Source of the DNA: Rhodobacterales bacterium HKCCE2091
Lineage (GTDB): Bacteria; Pseudomonadota; Alphaproteobacteria; Rhodobacterales; Rhodobacteraceae
Length of the DNA stretch: 64,000 nt
Direction: 5' to 3'
NCBI GenBank assembly: GCA_015689685.1
Contig: WVSL01000017.1
Coordinates: 24,051 to 88,050 of the forward strand
Below the pieces are notes generated by a model. The model was not told the origin of the DNA and ran no database searches. It was given only the letters and a program-made list of their open reading frames with translations. Each line of letters starts with the position of its first letter. The first letter of the stretch is position 1. The position numbers and the translations under genes were made by a program. Positions 19,864-29,402 of this stretch are shown here, one piece after another.

Positions 19864-20861
19864 GCGCGACCGGCACCGACCGCGTGATCCCCGACCGGCT
19901 GCAAAGCCCGTTCCAGCGCCGCCTGAAGTCGTGGGAGACGCTGCTGCTGGCGGTCGCCGTGGCGATCTTCGTGCTGAACTCCTTCGCCTCGCCCTACTTC
20001 CTCAACGCGTGGAACCTCAGCGACGCGACCTTCAACTTCACCGAGAAGGCGATGATCGCCTTCGCGATGGCGCTGCTGGTCATCTCGGGCGAGATCGACC
20101 TGTCCGTCGCCTCGATCATCGCGCTGGCCTCGACGGCGATGGGGGCCGCGGTGCAGATCGGGGCCGGTGCGCCCGCGCTGATCGCCATCGGTCTCGTCGT
20201 CGGCCTCGCCTGCGGCGCGTTCAACGGCGTGCTCGTCACGATCATGGGCCTGCCCTCCATCGTCGTGACCATCGGCACGATGAGCCTGTTCCGCGGCATC
20301 GCCTACATCGTGCTCGGCGACCAGGCCTATGGCGGCTACCCGCCCGACTTCACCTGGTTCGGCCGCGGCTACGTGTTCTGGGTGATCTCGTTCGAACTGG
20401 TGCTGTTCTTCGCGCTCGCGCTGGTGTTCGGGGTGGTGCTCCACAAGACCAACTTCGGCCGCTCGGTCTACGCCATCGGCAACAACCCCACGGGCGCGCT
20501 GTTTTCGGGGATCCGGGTGACGCGGGTGAAGTTCATCCTGTTCCTGCTGACCGGGCTCATGTCCGGGGTTGCGGCGGTCTGCCTGACCGGGCGGCTCGGC
20601 TCCACCCGGCCCTCCATCGCGCAGGGGTGGGAACTGGAGGTGGTGACGATGGTCGTGCTCGGCGGCGTCTCGATCCTCGGCGGGTCGGGGTCGATCCCCG
20701 GCGTCGTCATCGCCGCCTTCGTCATGGGCCTCGTGACCTTCGGCCTCGGGCTTCTGAACGTCCCGGGCATCGTGATGTCGATCTTCATCGGCCTCCTGCT
20801 GATCGGGGTCATCGCCGCGCCGCGGATCTGGACGCGGCTGCGGTCGCGGGCGGCCGCGTGA
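19860..20861 (+). CDS. rhaQ: Rhamnose ABC importer, permease 2
   Basis: 333 residues, homologous in layout to RhaP, with [17 protein letters not shown] in the central region and [15 protein letters not shown] near the end. It pairs with RhaP in the inner membrane. Its stop codon TGA at 20,859-20,861 shares its last base with the ATG of the mutarotase gene. Confidence 0.92.
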   Translation: MSATGTDRVIPDRLQSPFQRRLKSWETLLLAVAVAIFVLNSFASPYFLNAWNLSDATFNFTEKAMIAFAMALLVISGEIDLSVASIIALASTAMGAAVQIGAGAPALIAIGLVVGLACGAFNGVLVTIMGLPSIVVTIGTMSLFRGIAYIVLGDQAYGGYPPDFTWFGRGYVFWVISFELVLFFALALVFGVVLHKTNFGRSVYAIGNNPTGALFSGIRVTRVKFILFLLTGLMSGVAAVCLTGRLGSTRPSIAQGWELEVVTMVVLGGVSILGGSGSIPGVVIAAFVMGLVTFGLGLLNVPGIVMSIFIGLLLIGVIAAPRIWTRLRSRAAA

Positions 20862-21175
20862 TGGAGAAATACGCCTTCACGATGCGATTGAATCCCGGTG
20901 CCGCCGACGAGTACGAGAAACGGCACGACGAGATCTGGCCCGAACTGGTCGAACTGTTGCGCGAGGCCGGGGTCAGCGACTACTCGATCCACCTCGACAC
21001 CGGGACGGACACGCTTTTCGGCGTGCTCTGGCGGCGGGACGACCACGGCATGGACGCCCTGCCCGATCACCCGGTGATGCAGCGGTGGTGGGCGCACATG
21101 GCCGACATCATGGAAACCCGCGACGACAACGAACCCGTCGCGGTGCCGCTGCGCACCGTGTTCCACATGCCATGA
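20861..21175 (+). CDS. rhaM: L-rhamnose mutarotase
   Basis: 104 residues, exactly the usual size. It interconverts the anomers of L-rhamnose so that the isomerase receives its preferred form. The likely catalytic residues Y18 and H22 fall in [11 protein letters not shown], at the same numbers as in the Escherichia coli enzyme. A tryptophan pair (RWW) near residue 73 also matches. It is coupled to rhaQ upstream and rhaK downstream by overlapping codons. Confidence 0.93.
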   Translation: MEKYAFTMRLNPGAADEYEKRHDEIWPELVELLREAGVSDYSIHLDTGTDTLFGVLWRRDDHGMDALPDHPVMQRWWAHMADIMETRDDNEPVAVPLRTVFHMP

Positions 21176-22551
21176 CAACCCCCGCCCGCGTCGCCGTCAT
21201 CGATATCGGCAAGACCAACGCGAAACTGGCGCTGGTCGACACCGCGACGCTGGCGGAGATCGCCGTCCGGACCCGGCCGAACACCGTCCTCCCGGGCTCG
21301 CCCTGGCCCCGTTTCGATCTCGACGGGCACTGGGCCTTCCTGCTCGGCGGGCTGGCCGAGATGCACAACGCCCACGGCATCGACGCGGTGTCGGTCACGA
21401 CCCACGGCGCCTCCGCGGTGCTGCTCGACGCCGAAGGCAGGCTGGCCGCGCCGATGCTGGACTACGAGCATCCCGGCCCCGACACCGTCGCCGCAGCCTA
21501 CGACGCGATCCGCCCGGACTTCGCCGAGACCGGCTCGCCGCGCCTGCCGATGGGGCTGAACCTCGGCGCGCAGCTTCACTGGCAGTTCCAGACCGACCCC
21601 GACCTGCGGCGGCGGAAGGCGCATGTCCTGACCTACCCGCAATACTGGGGATACCGCCTGACCGGGGAAATCGCGTCGGACGTGACCTCGCTCGGCTGCC
21701 ACACCGACCTTTGGGACCCGCACCGGCGGCGGCCCTCGGCGCTGTGCGACCGGCTCGGCATCGCGGACAAGCTCGCGCCGCCCCGACTGCCGGGCGAGAC
21801 CCTCGGCACCCTTTCCGCCCGCGTTTGCGCGGAGACCGGCATGGCAAGGGGGACACCGGTCGCGGTCGGCATCCACGATTCCAACGCCTCGCTCCTGCCC
21901 CACCTCCTGCGGGAAAGCGCGCCCTTCTCGGTGGTCTCGACCGGCACCTGGGTCGTGTCGATGGCGGTCGGCGGGGCCGGCCGGACGCTCGACCCGGCGC
22001 GGGACACGCTCGTGAACGTCAACGCGGAGGGCGACCCGGTGCCCTCGGCACGCTTCATGGGCGGCCGCGAATACGAGACATTGCGCGACGACGGACCCGC
22101 GCCGGGGGAACGGGACCTCGCCGCCGTCCTGCGCGCCGGTCCGCGCCTTTTGCCGTCGGTCGTGCGGGGGTCGGGGCCGTTCCCGACCGCCACTGCGCGC
22201 TGGACCGGGCCGGAACCCGCGGGACCCGAACGCGGGGCGGCTGTGGCCATCTACCTCGCGCTGATGACGGCCACCTGCCTCGACCTGGTGGGGCATCGCG
22301 GCACGGTGCTGGTCGAAGGCCCGTTCGCGCGCAACGCGGGGTATCTCGACATGCTCGGCGCGGCGACCGGCAGCCCGGTCCGCGCCTCTGCGGGCGTCAC
22401 GGGGACAAGCCAGGGCGCGAGCCTCCTCGTCGCGCCGAACGCCGCGCGTGGACACCGCCCCGACCTCCACCGCCCGACGCAGCCGGCCGAGGCGCTGCGC
22501 CGTTATGCCGAGGCGTGGATGGACGAGGTGCGGGGCGCGGTCGCCCCGTGA
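21172..22551 (+). CDS. rhaK: L-rhamnulokinase, FGGY carbohydrate kinase family
   Basis: 459 residues. FGGY-family landmarks are visible: the N-terminal phosphate-binding [11 protein letters not shown], the catalytic-region [13 protein letters not shown] and VVSTGTWV, and a late [12 protein letters not shown] segment. It phosphorylates L-rhamnulose (in some rhizobia it is also needed for uptake). The start overlaps the rhaM stop. Last gene of the operon; a 7-bp hairpin (CGGGGCG at 22,531-22,537 with CGCCCCG at 22,542-22,548) lies at its 3' end and may help termination against the convergent neighbour. Confidence 0.9.
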   Translation: MTTPARVAVIDIGKTNAKLALVDTATLAEIAVRTRPNTVLPGSPWPRFDLDGHWAFLLGGLAEMHNAHGIDAVSVTTHGASAVLLDAEGRLAAPMLDYEHPGPDTVAAAYDAIRPDFAETGSPRLPMGLNLGAQLHWQFQTDPDLRRRKAHVLTYPQYWGYRLTGEIASDVTSLGCHTDLWDPHRRRPSALCDRLGIADKLAPPRLPGETLGTLSARVCAETGMARGTPVAVGIHDSNASLLPHLLRESAPFSVVSTGTWVVSMAVGGAGRTLDPARDTLVNVNAEGDPVPSARFMGGREYETLRDDGPAPGERDLAAVLRAGPRLLPSVVRGSGPFPTATARWTGPEPAGPERGAAVAIYLALMTATCLDLVGHRGTVLVEGPFARNAGYLDMLGAATGSPVRASAGVTGTSQGASLLVAPNAARGHRPDLHRPTQPAEALRRYAEAWMDEVRGAVAP

Positions 22552-22564
22552 TCCCGCCGCGGGG

Positions 22565-23143
22565 TCAGATCTCGATCTCCGCCACGTAGCGCGCCACCCG
22601 GTCGGCCAGCCGGTCCCGCATCACCGGCGCCGCCGCGGCGAAGACGGGTCCGTTCACCGACAGCCCGGTCTCGAAATGGCTCAGGTCCGCCTCGGCGGAA
22701 GCGAAGCGGAAGAACAGCACCTGCGTCTGCGATTGCCGCGCATCAAGGTCGAAGGCCACGATCCGGATCGTCGGCGCGGACCCGCCCCGGACATGGGCGA
22801 CCTGGAACTGGTTCGCCCGCGCGCGGCGGGACGTACGGGCAAAAAGGGTCATCCACGGGCGGTCGGCGTCCATCTCCTGCAACCCTTGCAGGACCTGGAC
22901 CACCAGCGGCGCGACCCCGGCGACGGGGACCAGCGCGGCGGTGACGACCGGAAGGATGGCGCGGTGGACGCTTCCGGCGCTGCCCTTGAAGGCCCGCGTG
23001 GTGGCCGAGCGGTCCTCCACCGTCCAGCCGATCCGGCCGAGGACGTCGGTGTAGGCCGCGTACCACTCCGCCGATCCGGCGTCCGGCTTCGCCTCGATCC
23101 GCCTGTCCGCGGCCTGCTGCGCGAAGAGAAACGCGTTCGCCAC
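22565..23143 (-). CDS. Uncharacterised protein with a hydrophobic segment; 5' end probably frameshifted
   Basis: 192 residues from a GTG at 23,143; no family recognised. Residues about 64-90 form a hydrophobic stretch (ILPVVTAALVPVAGVAPLVV) able to enter a membrane. Upstream, an ATG at 23,250 behind AAGGGGGG opens another frame (MTETIDGDAIGFVRSV), while this frame stays open through QIASFAADVPAET before the GTG. A single missing base at roughly 23,185-23,205 would join the two into a protein of about 227 residues. It follows the lipase-protease gene by about 30 bases on the same strand and probably works with it. Confidence 0.65.
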   Translation of the reverse strand: MANAFLFAQQAADRRIEAKPDAGSAEWYAAYTDVLGRIGWTVEDRSATTRAFKGSAGSVHRAILPVVTAALVPVAGVAPLVVQVLQGLQEMDADRPWMTLFARTSRRARANQFQVAHVRGGSAPTIRIVAFDLDARQSQTQVLFFRFASAEADLSHFETGLSVNGPVFAAAAPVMRDRLADRVARYVAEIEI

Positions 23144-23263
23144 ATGCTCCCGCGTCTCCGCGGGGACATCCGCGGCGAAGGACGCGATCTGCGAGCCGAC
23201 GCGACCGACCGGACGAACCCGATCGCGTCGCCGTCGATGGTCTCGGTCATTCCCGTCCCCCCT

Positions 23264-23277
23264 TCTCTCTCTCTCTC
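23264..23277. repeat. (TC)7 dinucleotide tract in an intercistronic gap
   Basis: Seven perfect TC repeats ((GA)7 on the coding strand) sit between the stop of the lipase-protease gene (23,282) and the ribosome-binding site of the downstream ATG at 23,250. Such tracts can change length by slippage, which here would alter only spacing. Confidence 0.6.
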
Positions 23278-23281
23278 CCGT

Positions 23282-26080
23282 TCAGGTCATCTCGTCGAAG
23301 AAGGCCGCGGCATCGAGCACGCCGCTGCCGAAGCCCGGGTTGTGAACGTGGGAGAAGTTCTGCGTCGTCAGGCGCAGCTTCTGCTGGATCTGGACCGCGT
23401 TAACCTGCCGCTGTCCGGTCTTCTCGCGGGCGGAGAAGACCAGCGCGCAGGCGCCCGTGACATGGGGCGCGGCCATGCTGGTCCCGGTCAGCGCGACCTT
23501 CGCGTCCCGGCCGCCGTTGGCGAGCGCCGCGTGGATATCGACGCCGGGGGCGCAGATCTCGGGCTTGGGCCTGCCGTCGCGGGTCAGGCCGAGCGACGAG
23601 GCCGAGTCGAGCCGCATCGGGAAGGCGGAGTTGCAGGCCCCGACCGTGACCACCGACCGCGCGGTGCCCGGGATCGACAGGGTCAACGCGTCGTCCGGCG
23701 CCTCGAAGGTCACGGCGCGGTCGCGCACGCGCTCGGCCCAGACATGGACGGCGGCGGTGGCGCTGACCACCTGCCGCGCGACCATCTCCAGGCTCCAGCG
23801 CCCGGCGGGGATGCGCCCGCCCGGTTGCCGCTCGACCGTGATCGAGAGCCGGTTGTGCCCGTTGTCGCTGTGTCCTTCCGACAGCGACAGGCGGCAGGCA
23901 TAGTGCGGGCCGTCGAACCGCCCCCCGGTCGCGTCGAAGCTGACCGGCCCGATCCGGTCGCCGACCGGGGTGACGAGCGTGAACTCGACGTCGTCGCCGG
24001 GCTCGAACCAGGCTTCGAGGTAGTCGAGCGGGCGGCCATCGACGGGCGTCTGCCACGCGATCTCGACGAAGGCGCCGAGCGCCACCTGCTGCGAGGCGTG
24101 GCCGGCGTGACCGCGTTCGTTCCCCGCGGACTTGACGATCACCAGCCCCGGGTCGCGGCCGTTGCCCGTCACCCCGTCGAAGGCGGCCTCCAGCGTGGTC
24201 TGCCCGTCATGGGCGCCCGCGTTCATGCCGAGACTGACGTTGATCGCCATCGGCCGCGCGCCGGTCAGCACCCTGGTCTTGCCGCGCGCGACCTTGCGCA
24301 GGAAATCCAGCGCGTCGACGTGGCTGGCGGAGTAGCCGATGCTGTGCGGCGCGCCGGGATCGTCGGGGTCGCGCGTCGTGTGGGCCGAGACGACCACGAT
24401 CCCCGCCTCCGGCGCCATCCCGTCGCAGAGATCGGCGAAGGCACGGCCTGCGGCGATGCTCGCGACGTGGGTGCCGTGGCCGTCGAACTCGTCCCTCAGC
24501 CCGCGCGGCGGCGGCGTTCCGTCCCGGTCGAAGGCCTTGCGGATCCGGGCGATGTCCTGCGCGAGGTAGAGCGTGCCGTAGTCCTGCGAGAAGTGATCGG
24601 GGTCGACCTCGTGCGGGGAAAGGCCGCTTTCGTCCCACTGGATCCAGACCGCCTGCACCCGCGACCGCCCGTCCGCGTCGTCGAAGGCGCGGTGCAGGAT
24701 GTCGATGCCGGTGTCGATCACGCCGACGAGCGCGGCGCTGCCCCGTTCTGGCAGGTCGGGCCGGGCGTGGACCTCGCCGCCGCGCACATGGGGGATGGAG
24801 GCTGTCAGTTCCGGTATCCCGGCCTCGCGGCTCGGCTCGATGGCCAGCGCCGCGCGGTCCCGCGACAACGCCTGGACGCCCGCGGACGTGGCCAGGACCG
24901 AGGCGATGCCGCCGACGAGCGACCGGACCCGCACGCCATCAGGCGGCGTCCAGTGCGCCGGGTCGTCAAGGCGGACGAGGAAGGCCCCGCCGGCGGGCAA
25001 CTCCGCGCCCATGCTTTCAGGACGGGGGCCGGCACCTTCCACACCGCCGAAATCCGGCCGCCCCGGCACGTCCGGGGCCTCGGCCGCGGCGCGGGCGAAG
25101 TCGCCCTCGCGACGCGCGAGGAAGGTTTCGTGCAAGCCCTCGAACGAGATCTCGGAGGCCGCGCGCACGTTGACCTCGGCGAGGTAGTTGTCGATCCGGT
25201 GGTCGCTGACGCCGGGCACCAGCCCCTCCACGCTCGCGTCCAGCATCGCCCCCGGCGGCACGCCGAGCGTTTCCGTACCGGGCACGCCCGGCGGCGGCGC
25301 AGTCGCGATCTCGGCCTCGATCGCGTCGATGGTCATCTGGAGTTCCACGAACTCGGCGGCGGAAAGCTCCTCGTCCCCCGACCCTTCGTCCAGCGGGCCG
25401 GGAATCGCCTCGACCCCGCCCGGGCCCGGCCCGACCATCTCGGCGGTGCCGCCGGCGAAATGGATGCGGTGGCCGGTATGGGCGTAGCCGGGCGGAACGC
25501 GGGTCACGATGTCGTCGCGGTTAACGAAGCGGCGGTAGCTCGCGCCGAAGCGGTCGGCCATGCGCTGCGCGGGCTTCCGGCCAAGGAGCCGGGGCTGGCC
25601 GAAGGTCATCACCCCGGCGATGTCGCGGTCGGCATGGGTCAGCGCGCCGATCACCGCCAGCGCGCCGCCGAGACTGTGGCCGGTGAACCAGAGCGCGCGG
25701 GGACCGGCCCGGCCGACCGCCGCGGCAACGAGGTCGGCGACCTCGTCGTAGGCATCGAGGAACCCGCGATGCAGCGCGCCTCCGAGCTCGGGCTTGAACC
25801 GCGGCGCGACCTGGAGGTTGCCGAGCCAGTCGGCGACGCTGTTGGTGCCGGCGAAGGCGACCGCGACCATGTGATCGCCCTCGACCACCACCCCCTGGGA
25901 GTCGCGGATGCTGAACGCCTGCGCGCGCAGGCCCCAATCCTCGCGCACCAGCCGTTCGGCGGCGGGCGGCGGCAGGTAGGACACCTTGCAGGCCGACACC
26001 AGGGCCAGGGCGGAGCGCCAGGTGAAGCCGGGGCCGGGGTCTGCCAGCCAGGGTTCGCGGAACAGGAAACGGTTGGCCAT
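23282..26080 (-). CDS. Fusion of a class-3 lipase domain with a subtilisin-type (S8) serine protease
   Basis: 932 residues, no signal peptide. The N-terminal domain (about 60-210) is an alpha/beta-hydrolase of the class-3 lipase type: nucleophile S136 in GHSLGGA, probable acid D189 or D190 in NRDDIV, probable base H201. A low-complexity linker (about 210-430) follows. The C-terminal S8 domain has D456 (GVIDTGID), H535 (DGHGTHVA), oxyanion N654 (SAGNE) and S868 (GTSMAAPHV). About 200 residues between N654 and S868 suggest an inserted beta-rich domain like that of CspABC-type subtilases. Both triads look intact. Probably cytoplasmic; the biological role is unknown. Confidence 0.85.
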   Translation of the reverse strand: MANRFLFREPWLADPGPGFTWRSALALVSACKVSYLPPPAAERLVREDWGLRAQAFSIRDSQGVVVEGDHMVAVAFAGTNSVADWLGNLQVAPRFKPELGGALHRGFLDAYDEVADLVAAAVGRAGPRALWFTGHSLGGALAVIGALTHADRDIAGVMTFGQPRLLGRKPAQRMADRFGASYRRFVNRDDIVTRVPPGYAHTGHRIHFAGGTAEMVGPGPGGVEAIPGPLDEGSGDEELSAAEFVELQMTIDAIEAEIATAPPPGVPGTETLGVPPGAMLDASVEGLVPGVSDHRIDNYLAEVNVRAASEISFEGLHETFLARREGDFARAAAEAPDVPGRPDFGGVEGAGPRPESMGAELPAGGAFLVRLDDPAHWTPPDGVRVRSLVGGIASVLATSAGVQALSRDRAALAIEPSREAGIPELTASIPHVRGGEVHARPDLPERGSAALVGVIDTGIDILHRAFDDADGRSRVQAVWIQWDESGLSPHEVDPDHFSQDYGTLYLAQDIARIRKAFDRDGTPPPRGLRDEFDGHGTHVASIAAGRAFADLCDGMAPEAGIVVVSAHTTRDPDDPGAPHSIGYSASHVDALDFLRKVARGKTRVLTGARPMAINVSLGMNAGAHDGQTTLEAAFDGVTGNGRDPGLVIVKSAGNERGHAGHASQQVALGAFVEIAWQTPVDGRPLDYLEAWFEPGDDVEFTLVTPVGDRIGPVSFDATGGRFDGPHYACRLSLSEGHSDNGHNRLSITVERQPGGRIPAGRWSLEMVARQVVSATAAVHVWAERVRDRAVTFEAPDDALTLSIPGTARSVVTVGACNSAFPMRLDSASSLGLTRDGRPKPEICAPGVDIHAALANGGRDAKVALTGTSMAAPHVTGACALVFSAREKTGQRQVNAVQIQQKLRLTTQNFSHVHNPGFGSGVLDAAAFFDEMT

Positions 26081-26238
26081 CGTGACTGGCTCTCCTCGTC
26101 AATGCACGGCGCGGACAATCCGCGCGGTCTGAAATCGGGGCCGGTGCGGGACCGGCGGGTACTGAAAATGCGTCCGGGGCGGCCGGGACCGACCCGCCGC
26201 CATCCTACCCCATCGGGGCGAAATTCGAAACGACTACC

Positions 26239-27198
26239 TCAGGCGTCGTCGAGCGGGAAGAAACAGGCCGCCGCGTGCCCCCCCGCCGGTTCCAGCTTCG
26301 GCACCTCGGCGCGGCAGCGGTCCTGCGCCCTCGGGCACCGCGCGGCGAAGGCGCAGCCGGGCGGCGGGTTCAGCGGATCTGGCAATTCGGTCTCGCGTCC
26401 CTCGGGCGCGGTCAGCGGCCGGCCCACCACCGGCGCGCTTTCCGCGAGCAGCCGGGTGTAGGGGTGACGCGGCGCGCGGAACACGTCCTCCGCCCGCCCA
26501 AGCTCCACCACCGACCCGAAATAGAGGACCACGATCCGGTCCGACACCGCCTCCACCACGGCGAGGTCGTGGGAGATGAAGAGGTAGGTCAGCCCGAGCT
26601 TCGCCTTCAGGTCCGCGAGCAGGTTCAGCACCTGCGCCTGCACCGACACGTCGAGCGCCGAGACGGGTTCGTCGAGGATCAGGATGCGCGCCTCGGCCGC
26701 GAGCGCGCGGGCAATGCCGATCCGCTGCGCCTGCCCGCCGGAGAATTCGTGCGGGTAGCGGTCGAGGAATTCCTCGCGCAAGGACACGGTGGCGAAGACC
26801 TCGCTGATCCGCTTCGCCCGCTCCGCGGCCCCCATCCCGTGCAGGCGCTTCAGCGGCACCTCCATGATCTGCCGAATGGTCTTGCGCGGGTTGAGCGAGG
26901 AAATCGGGTCCTGGAACACGTACTGGATGCGCTTGCCGAAGACCGCCGGATCGGCGGTGTCGAGCGCCGCGCCGTCGATCTCGATCGTGCCGGTCGAGGG
27001 TTCCAGCAGCCCCACCAGCATCCGCGCCAGCGTGGACTTGCCGCAGCCGGATTCCCCCACGATGCCAAGTGTTTCGCCCTGCTCCACCACGAGGTCGACG
27101 GGATGGACGGCGCGCACGCCGGGGCGCGGCTTGCCGAACAGCGCGCGGGGCAGCGTGAAGGTCTTCGACAGGTCCGTCAGGCGCAGGGCGGCGGTCAT
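26239..27198 (-). CDS. Oligopeptide-type ABC importer, ATP-binding protein (DppF/OppF-like)
   Basis: 319 residues. Walker A is GESGCGKST, the signature is FSGGQAQRIGIARAL, and a C-terminal oligo/dipeptide extension with a cysteine-rich CAFAARCPRAQDRC motif is present, as is usual for this family. Its start overlaps the stop of the permease/ATPase fusion gene (ATGA at 27,195-27,198). It is the last gene of a four-gene importer operon. The transported compound is likely a peptide or related amide. Confidence 0.92.
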   Translation of the reverse strand: MTAALRLTDLSKTFTLPRALFGKPRPGVRAVHPVDLVVEQGETLGIVGESGCGKSTLARMLVGLLEPSTGTIEIDGAALDTADPAVFGKRIQYVFQDPISSLNPRKTIRQIMEVPLKRLHGMGAAERAKRISEVFATVSLREEFLDRYPHEFSGGQAQRIGIARALAAEARILILDEPVSALDVSVQAQVLNLLADLKAKLGLTYLFISHDLAVVEAVSDRIVVLYFGSVVELGRAEDVFRAPRHPYTRLLAESAPVVGRPLTAPEGRETELPDPLNPPPGCAFAARCPRAQDRCRAEVPKLEPAGGHAAACFFPLDDA

Positions 27199-29402
27199 TC
27201 GGCGGCCTCCTTCATGTTGACGGGGAACAGGCAGCGGACGGCGCGGGTGCCGTTGCCTTCGAGCGGGATGTCGCCCTGCCGGCACGACGCATGGACCCGG
27301 TCGCAGCGGTCGGCGAAGGCGCAGCCGTCGGGCAGCTTGTCCACCACGGGTGGCAGGCCGGGGATGGCTTCGAGCCGGCGCTTGCCTTCGCCCAGTTCCG
27401 GCACGCAGGCGATGAGGCGCGCGGTGTAGGGGTGCTGCGGCGCGTCGAGGATGGCCTTGGTCGGCCCCTCCTCTACGATCCGGCCTGCATACATCACCGC
27501 GACCCGGTCGCAGAGCTGGCCGACGACGCCGAAATCGTGGGTGATGAAGATGATGGCGAGCCCGCGTTCCCGCCGCAGGTCGTTCAACAGCGACAGGATC
27601 TGCGCCTGCACGGTCACGTCGAGCGCGGTGGTCGGCTCGTCCGCGATGATCACTTCGGGATCGTTCGCCAGCGCCATCGCGATCCCGACCCGCTGGCGCA
27701 TTCCGCCGGACATCTCGTGCGGATAGGTGTCGACGCGGGACTTCGCGTTCGGGATGCGGACGGCTTCCAGGAGTTCGATGGCCTTCTTGCGGCCTTCGGC
27801 CCGGCCGATGGAACGGTGCGAGGAAATCGCCTCGATCAACTGGTCGCCGACCTTGTAGAGCGGATGCAGCGTCGCGAGCGGGTCCTGGAAGATGTAGGCG
27901 ACGGATTTCCCGCGCATGGAGCGGAGTTTCTCGTAGGGCGCACCGACCAGATCCTCGCCCGAGAACCGAACCGAGCCGCCGGTGATGACACCGGGCGGCG
28001 AGGCGACGAGGCCCATGACGCTGAGCGCCGTTACAGACTTGCCGGAGCCGCTTTCGCCAATGATGCCAAGGCATTCGCCCGGCTTGACGGACAGGTCCAC
28101 GCCGCCCACGGCACGGTAGACGCGGTCCTTGACGTGGAACTGGGTCTCGAGGCCCGACATGGTCAGGATGCCGTCGTTATGGGCCGGGACGGGGGCACGG
28201 TCGCGGGCGACGAGCGTTGCAGGCAGCGGGCGGTTCAGCGCGCCGGATTTGAGCCGCGGATCGAGCGCGTCGCGGACGCCGTCGCCGAGGAGGTTGATCG
28301 CCATCACGATGATCAGGATCATCACCCCCGGCACGATGGAGGTGTGCGGGTTGGTGATGAGCGCCGACCGCGCCTCGCCGAGCATGGAACCGAGATCGGC
28401 CTGCGGCGGCTGCGAGCCGAGGCCGAGGAAACTGAGGCCCGCGGTTTCGAGGATCATCCAGCCGATGGTCGTGGACATGGCGATGACGATGACCGGGATC
28501 ACGTTCGGCAGGATCTCGGTCAGGATGATACGGACGTCCGACATGCCGGCGAGCCGTGCCGCGTCGACGAATTCCCGGTTCGCGATGCCCACGGTGATGC
28601 CGCGGATGTTGCGCGCGAAGAACGGGATGTTCACGGCGGCGACCGCGATCAGCGCGTTCAGGAGACCGGGGCCGAGCGCCGCGACGATGGCAAGCGCCAG
28701 CAGGATGTAGGGAAACGCCATCAGCATGTCGACGAGCCGCATGAGCCCGTTGTCGACGTCCATCCTCGCGTAGAACAGCAGAAGGAGAAGCGTCCCCACG
28801 GCGGCGATGGCGAGCGGCGTGATGATCGGCCCCGCACCGAGCGCGGCGGCGATCAGCGCGCCGAAGAGTGCGGCGCAGACGGCGAGCGGCACGCGAGCGC
28901 CGCCGAGGACCGGGATCGCAGTGCGGGCGAGCGCCCAAGCCGCGATGCCGGTCGCGGCGGCCACGAGAACGAAGGTGAGCAGGCCAGGCAGCGCACCAAG
29001 GACCAGCAGCAGGACGGTGCCAAGCCCGTAGCCGACGGCGAAATGGGCAAGCGCCGCAAGGGGTTCGCCCCGTCGCAGGATGCGGGTGCCGACGAGGTAG
29101 CCCGCGGTGATCCCGATGGCCGAGCCGATGGTCGCGGCCACGAGCGCCGCGGCGAAACCGACGGCGAGCGACAGGAGCGTCCCCCACATCAGCCGCGACA
29201 GGAGATCCCGGCCGAGATGGTCGGTGCCAAGCAGCGCGCCTTCGGAAAACGGCAGCGCGAAGCGGTTGCCGGTGTTGGTCGCGTAGGGATCGGCCAGCGG
29301 CAGGACCGGGATCAGCAGCGCGAGCACGACCACCACGGTCATCACGATCAGCCCGCCGAGCGCGAGGCGGTTGCGGGCGAGGAGCTTGAAGAACGCGCTC
29401 AT
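27195..29402 (-). CDS. Oligopeptide-type ABC importer, permease fused to ATPase (DppC-DppD)
   Basis: 735 residues in one frame. Residues 1-395 are a DppC-type permease. An insertion at about 105-215 adds roughly four hydrophobic segments between the AGYLVG region and the [13 protein letters not shown] region, which are almost adjacent in ordinary DppC proteins. From about 413 follows a DppD-type ATPase: Walker A GESGSGKS at about 449, signature [15 protein letters not shown] and the C-terminal CAFADRC motif. ATG 29,402 is preceded by the end of the DppB-like gene. An internal ATG at 28,160 could yield a free ATPase. Confidence 0.9.
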   Translation of the reverse strand: MSAFFKLLARNRLALGGLIVMTVVVVLALLIPVLPLADPYATNTGNRFALPFSEGALLGTDHLGRDLLSRLMWGTLLSLAVGFAAALVAATIGSAIGITAGYLVGTRILRRGEPLAALAHFAVGYGLGTVLLLVLGALPGLLTFVLVAAATGIAAWALARTAIPVLGGARVPLAVCAALFGALIAAALGAGPIITPLAIAAVGTLLLLLFYARMDVDNGLMRLVDMLMAFPYILLALAIVAALGPGLLNALIAVAAVNIPFFARNIRGITVGIANREFVDAARLAGMSDVRIILTEILPNVIPVIVIAMSTTIGWMILETAGLSFLGLGSQPPQADLGSMLGEARSALITNPHTSIVPGVMILIIVMAINLLGDGVRDALDPRLKSGALNRPLPATLVARDRAPVPAHNDGILTMSGLETQFHVKDRVYRAVGGVDLSVKPGECLGIIGESGSGKSVTALSVMGLVASPPGVITGGSVRFSGEDLVGAPYEKLRSMRGKSVAYIFQDPLATLHPLYKVGDQLIEAISSHRSIGRAEGRKKAIELLEAVRIPNAKSRVDTYPHEMSGGMRQRVGIAMALANDPEVIIADEPTTALDVTVQAQILSLLNDLRRERGLAIIFITHDFGVVGQLCDRVAVMYAGRIVEEGPTKAILDAPQHPYTARLIACVPELGEGKRRLEAIPGLPPVVDKLPDGCAFADRCDRVHASCRQGDIPLEGNGTRAVRCLFPVNMKEAAE

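Noticed and set aside
22448..26461. A 1,337-codon open frame on the plus strand opposite the lipase-protease gene
   Set aside because: It is Arg/Asp/Gly-rich with no domain, while the minus strand carries clear catalytic motifs; long antisense frames are common at this G+C content.
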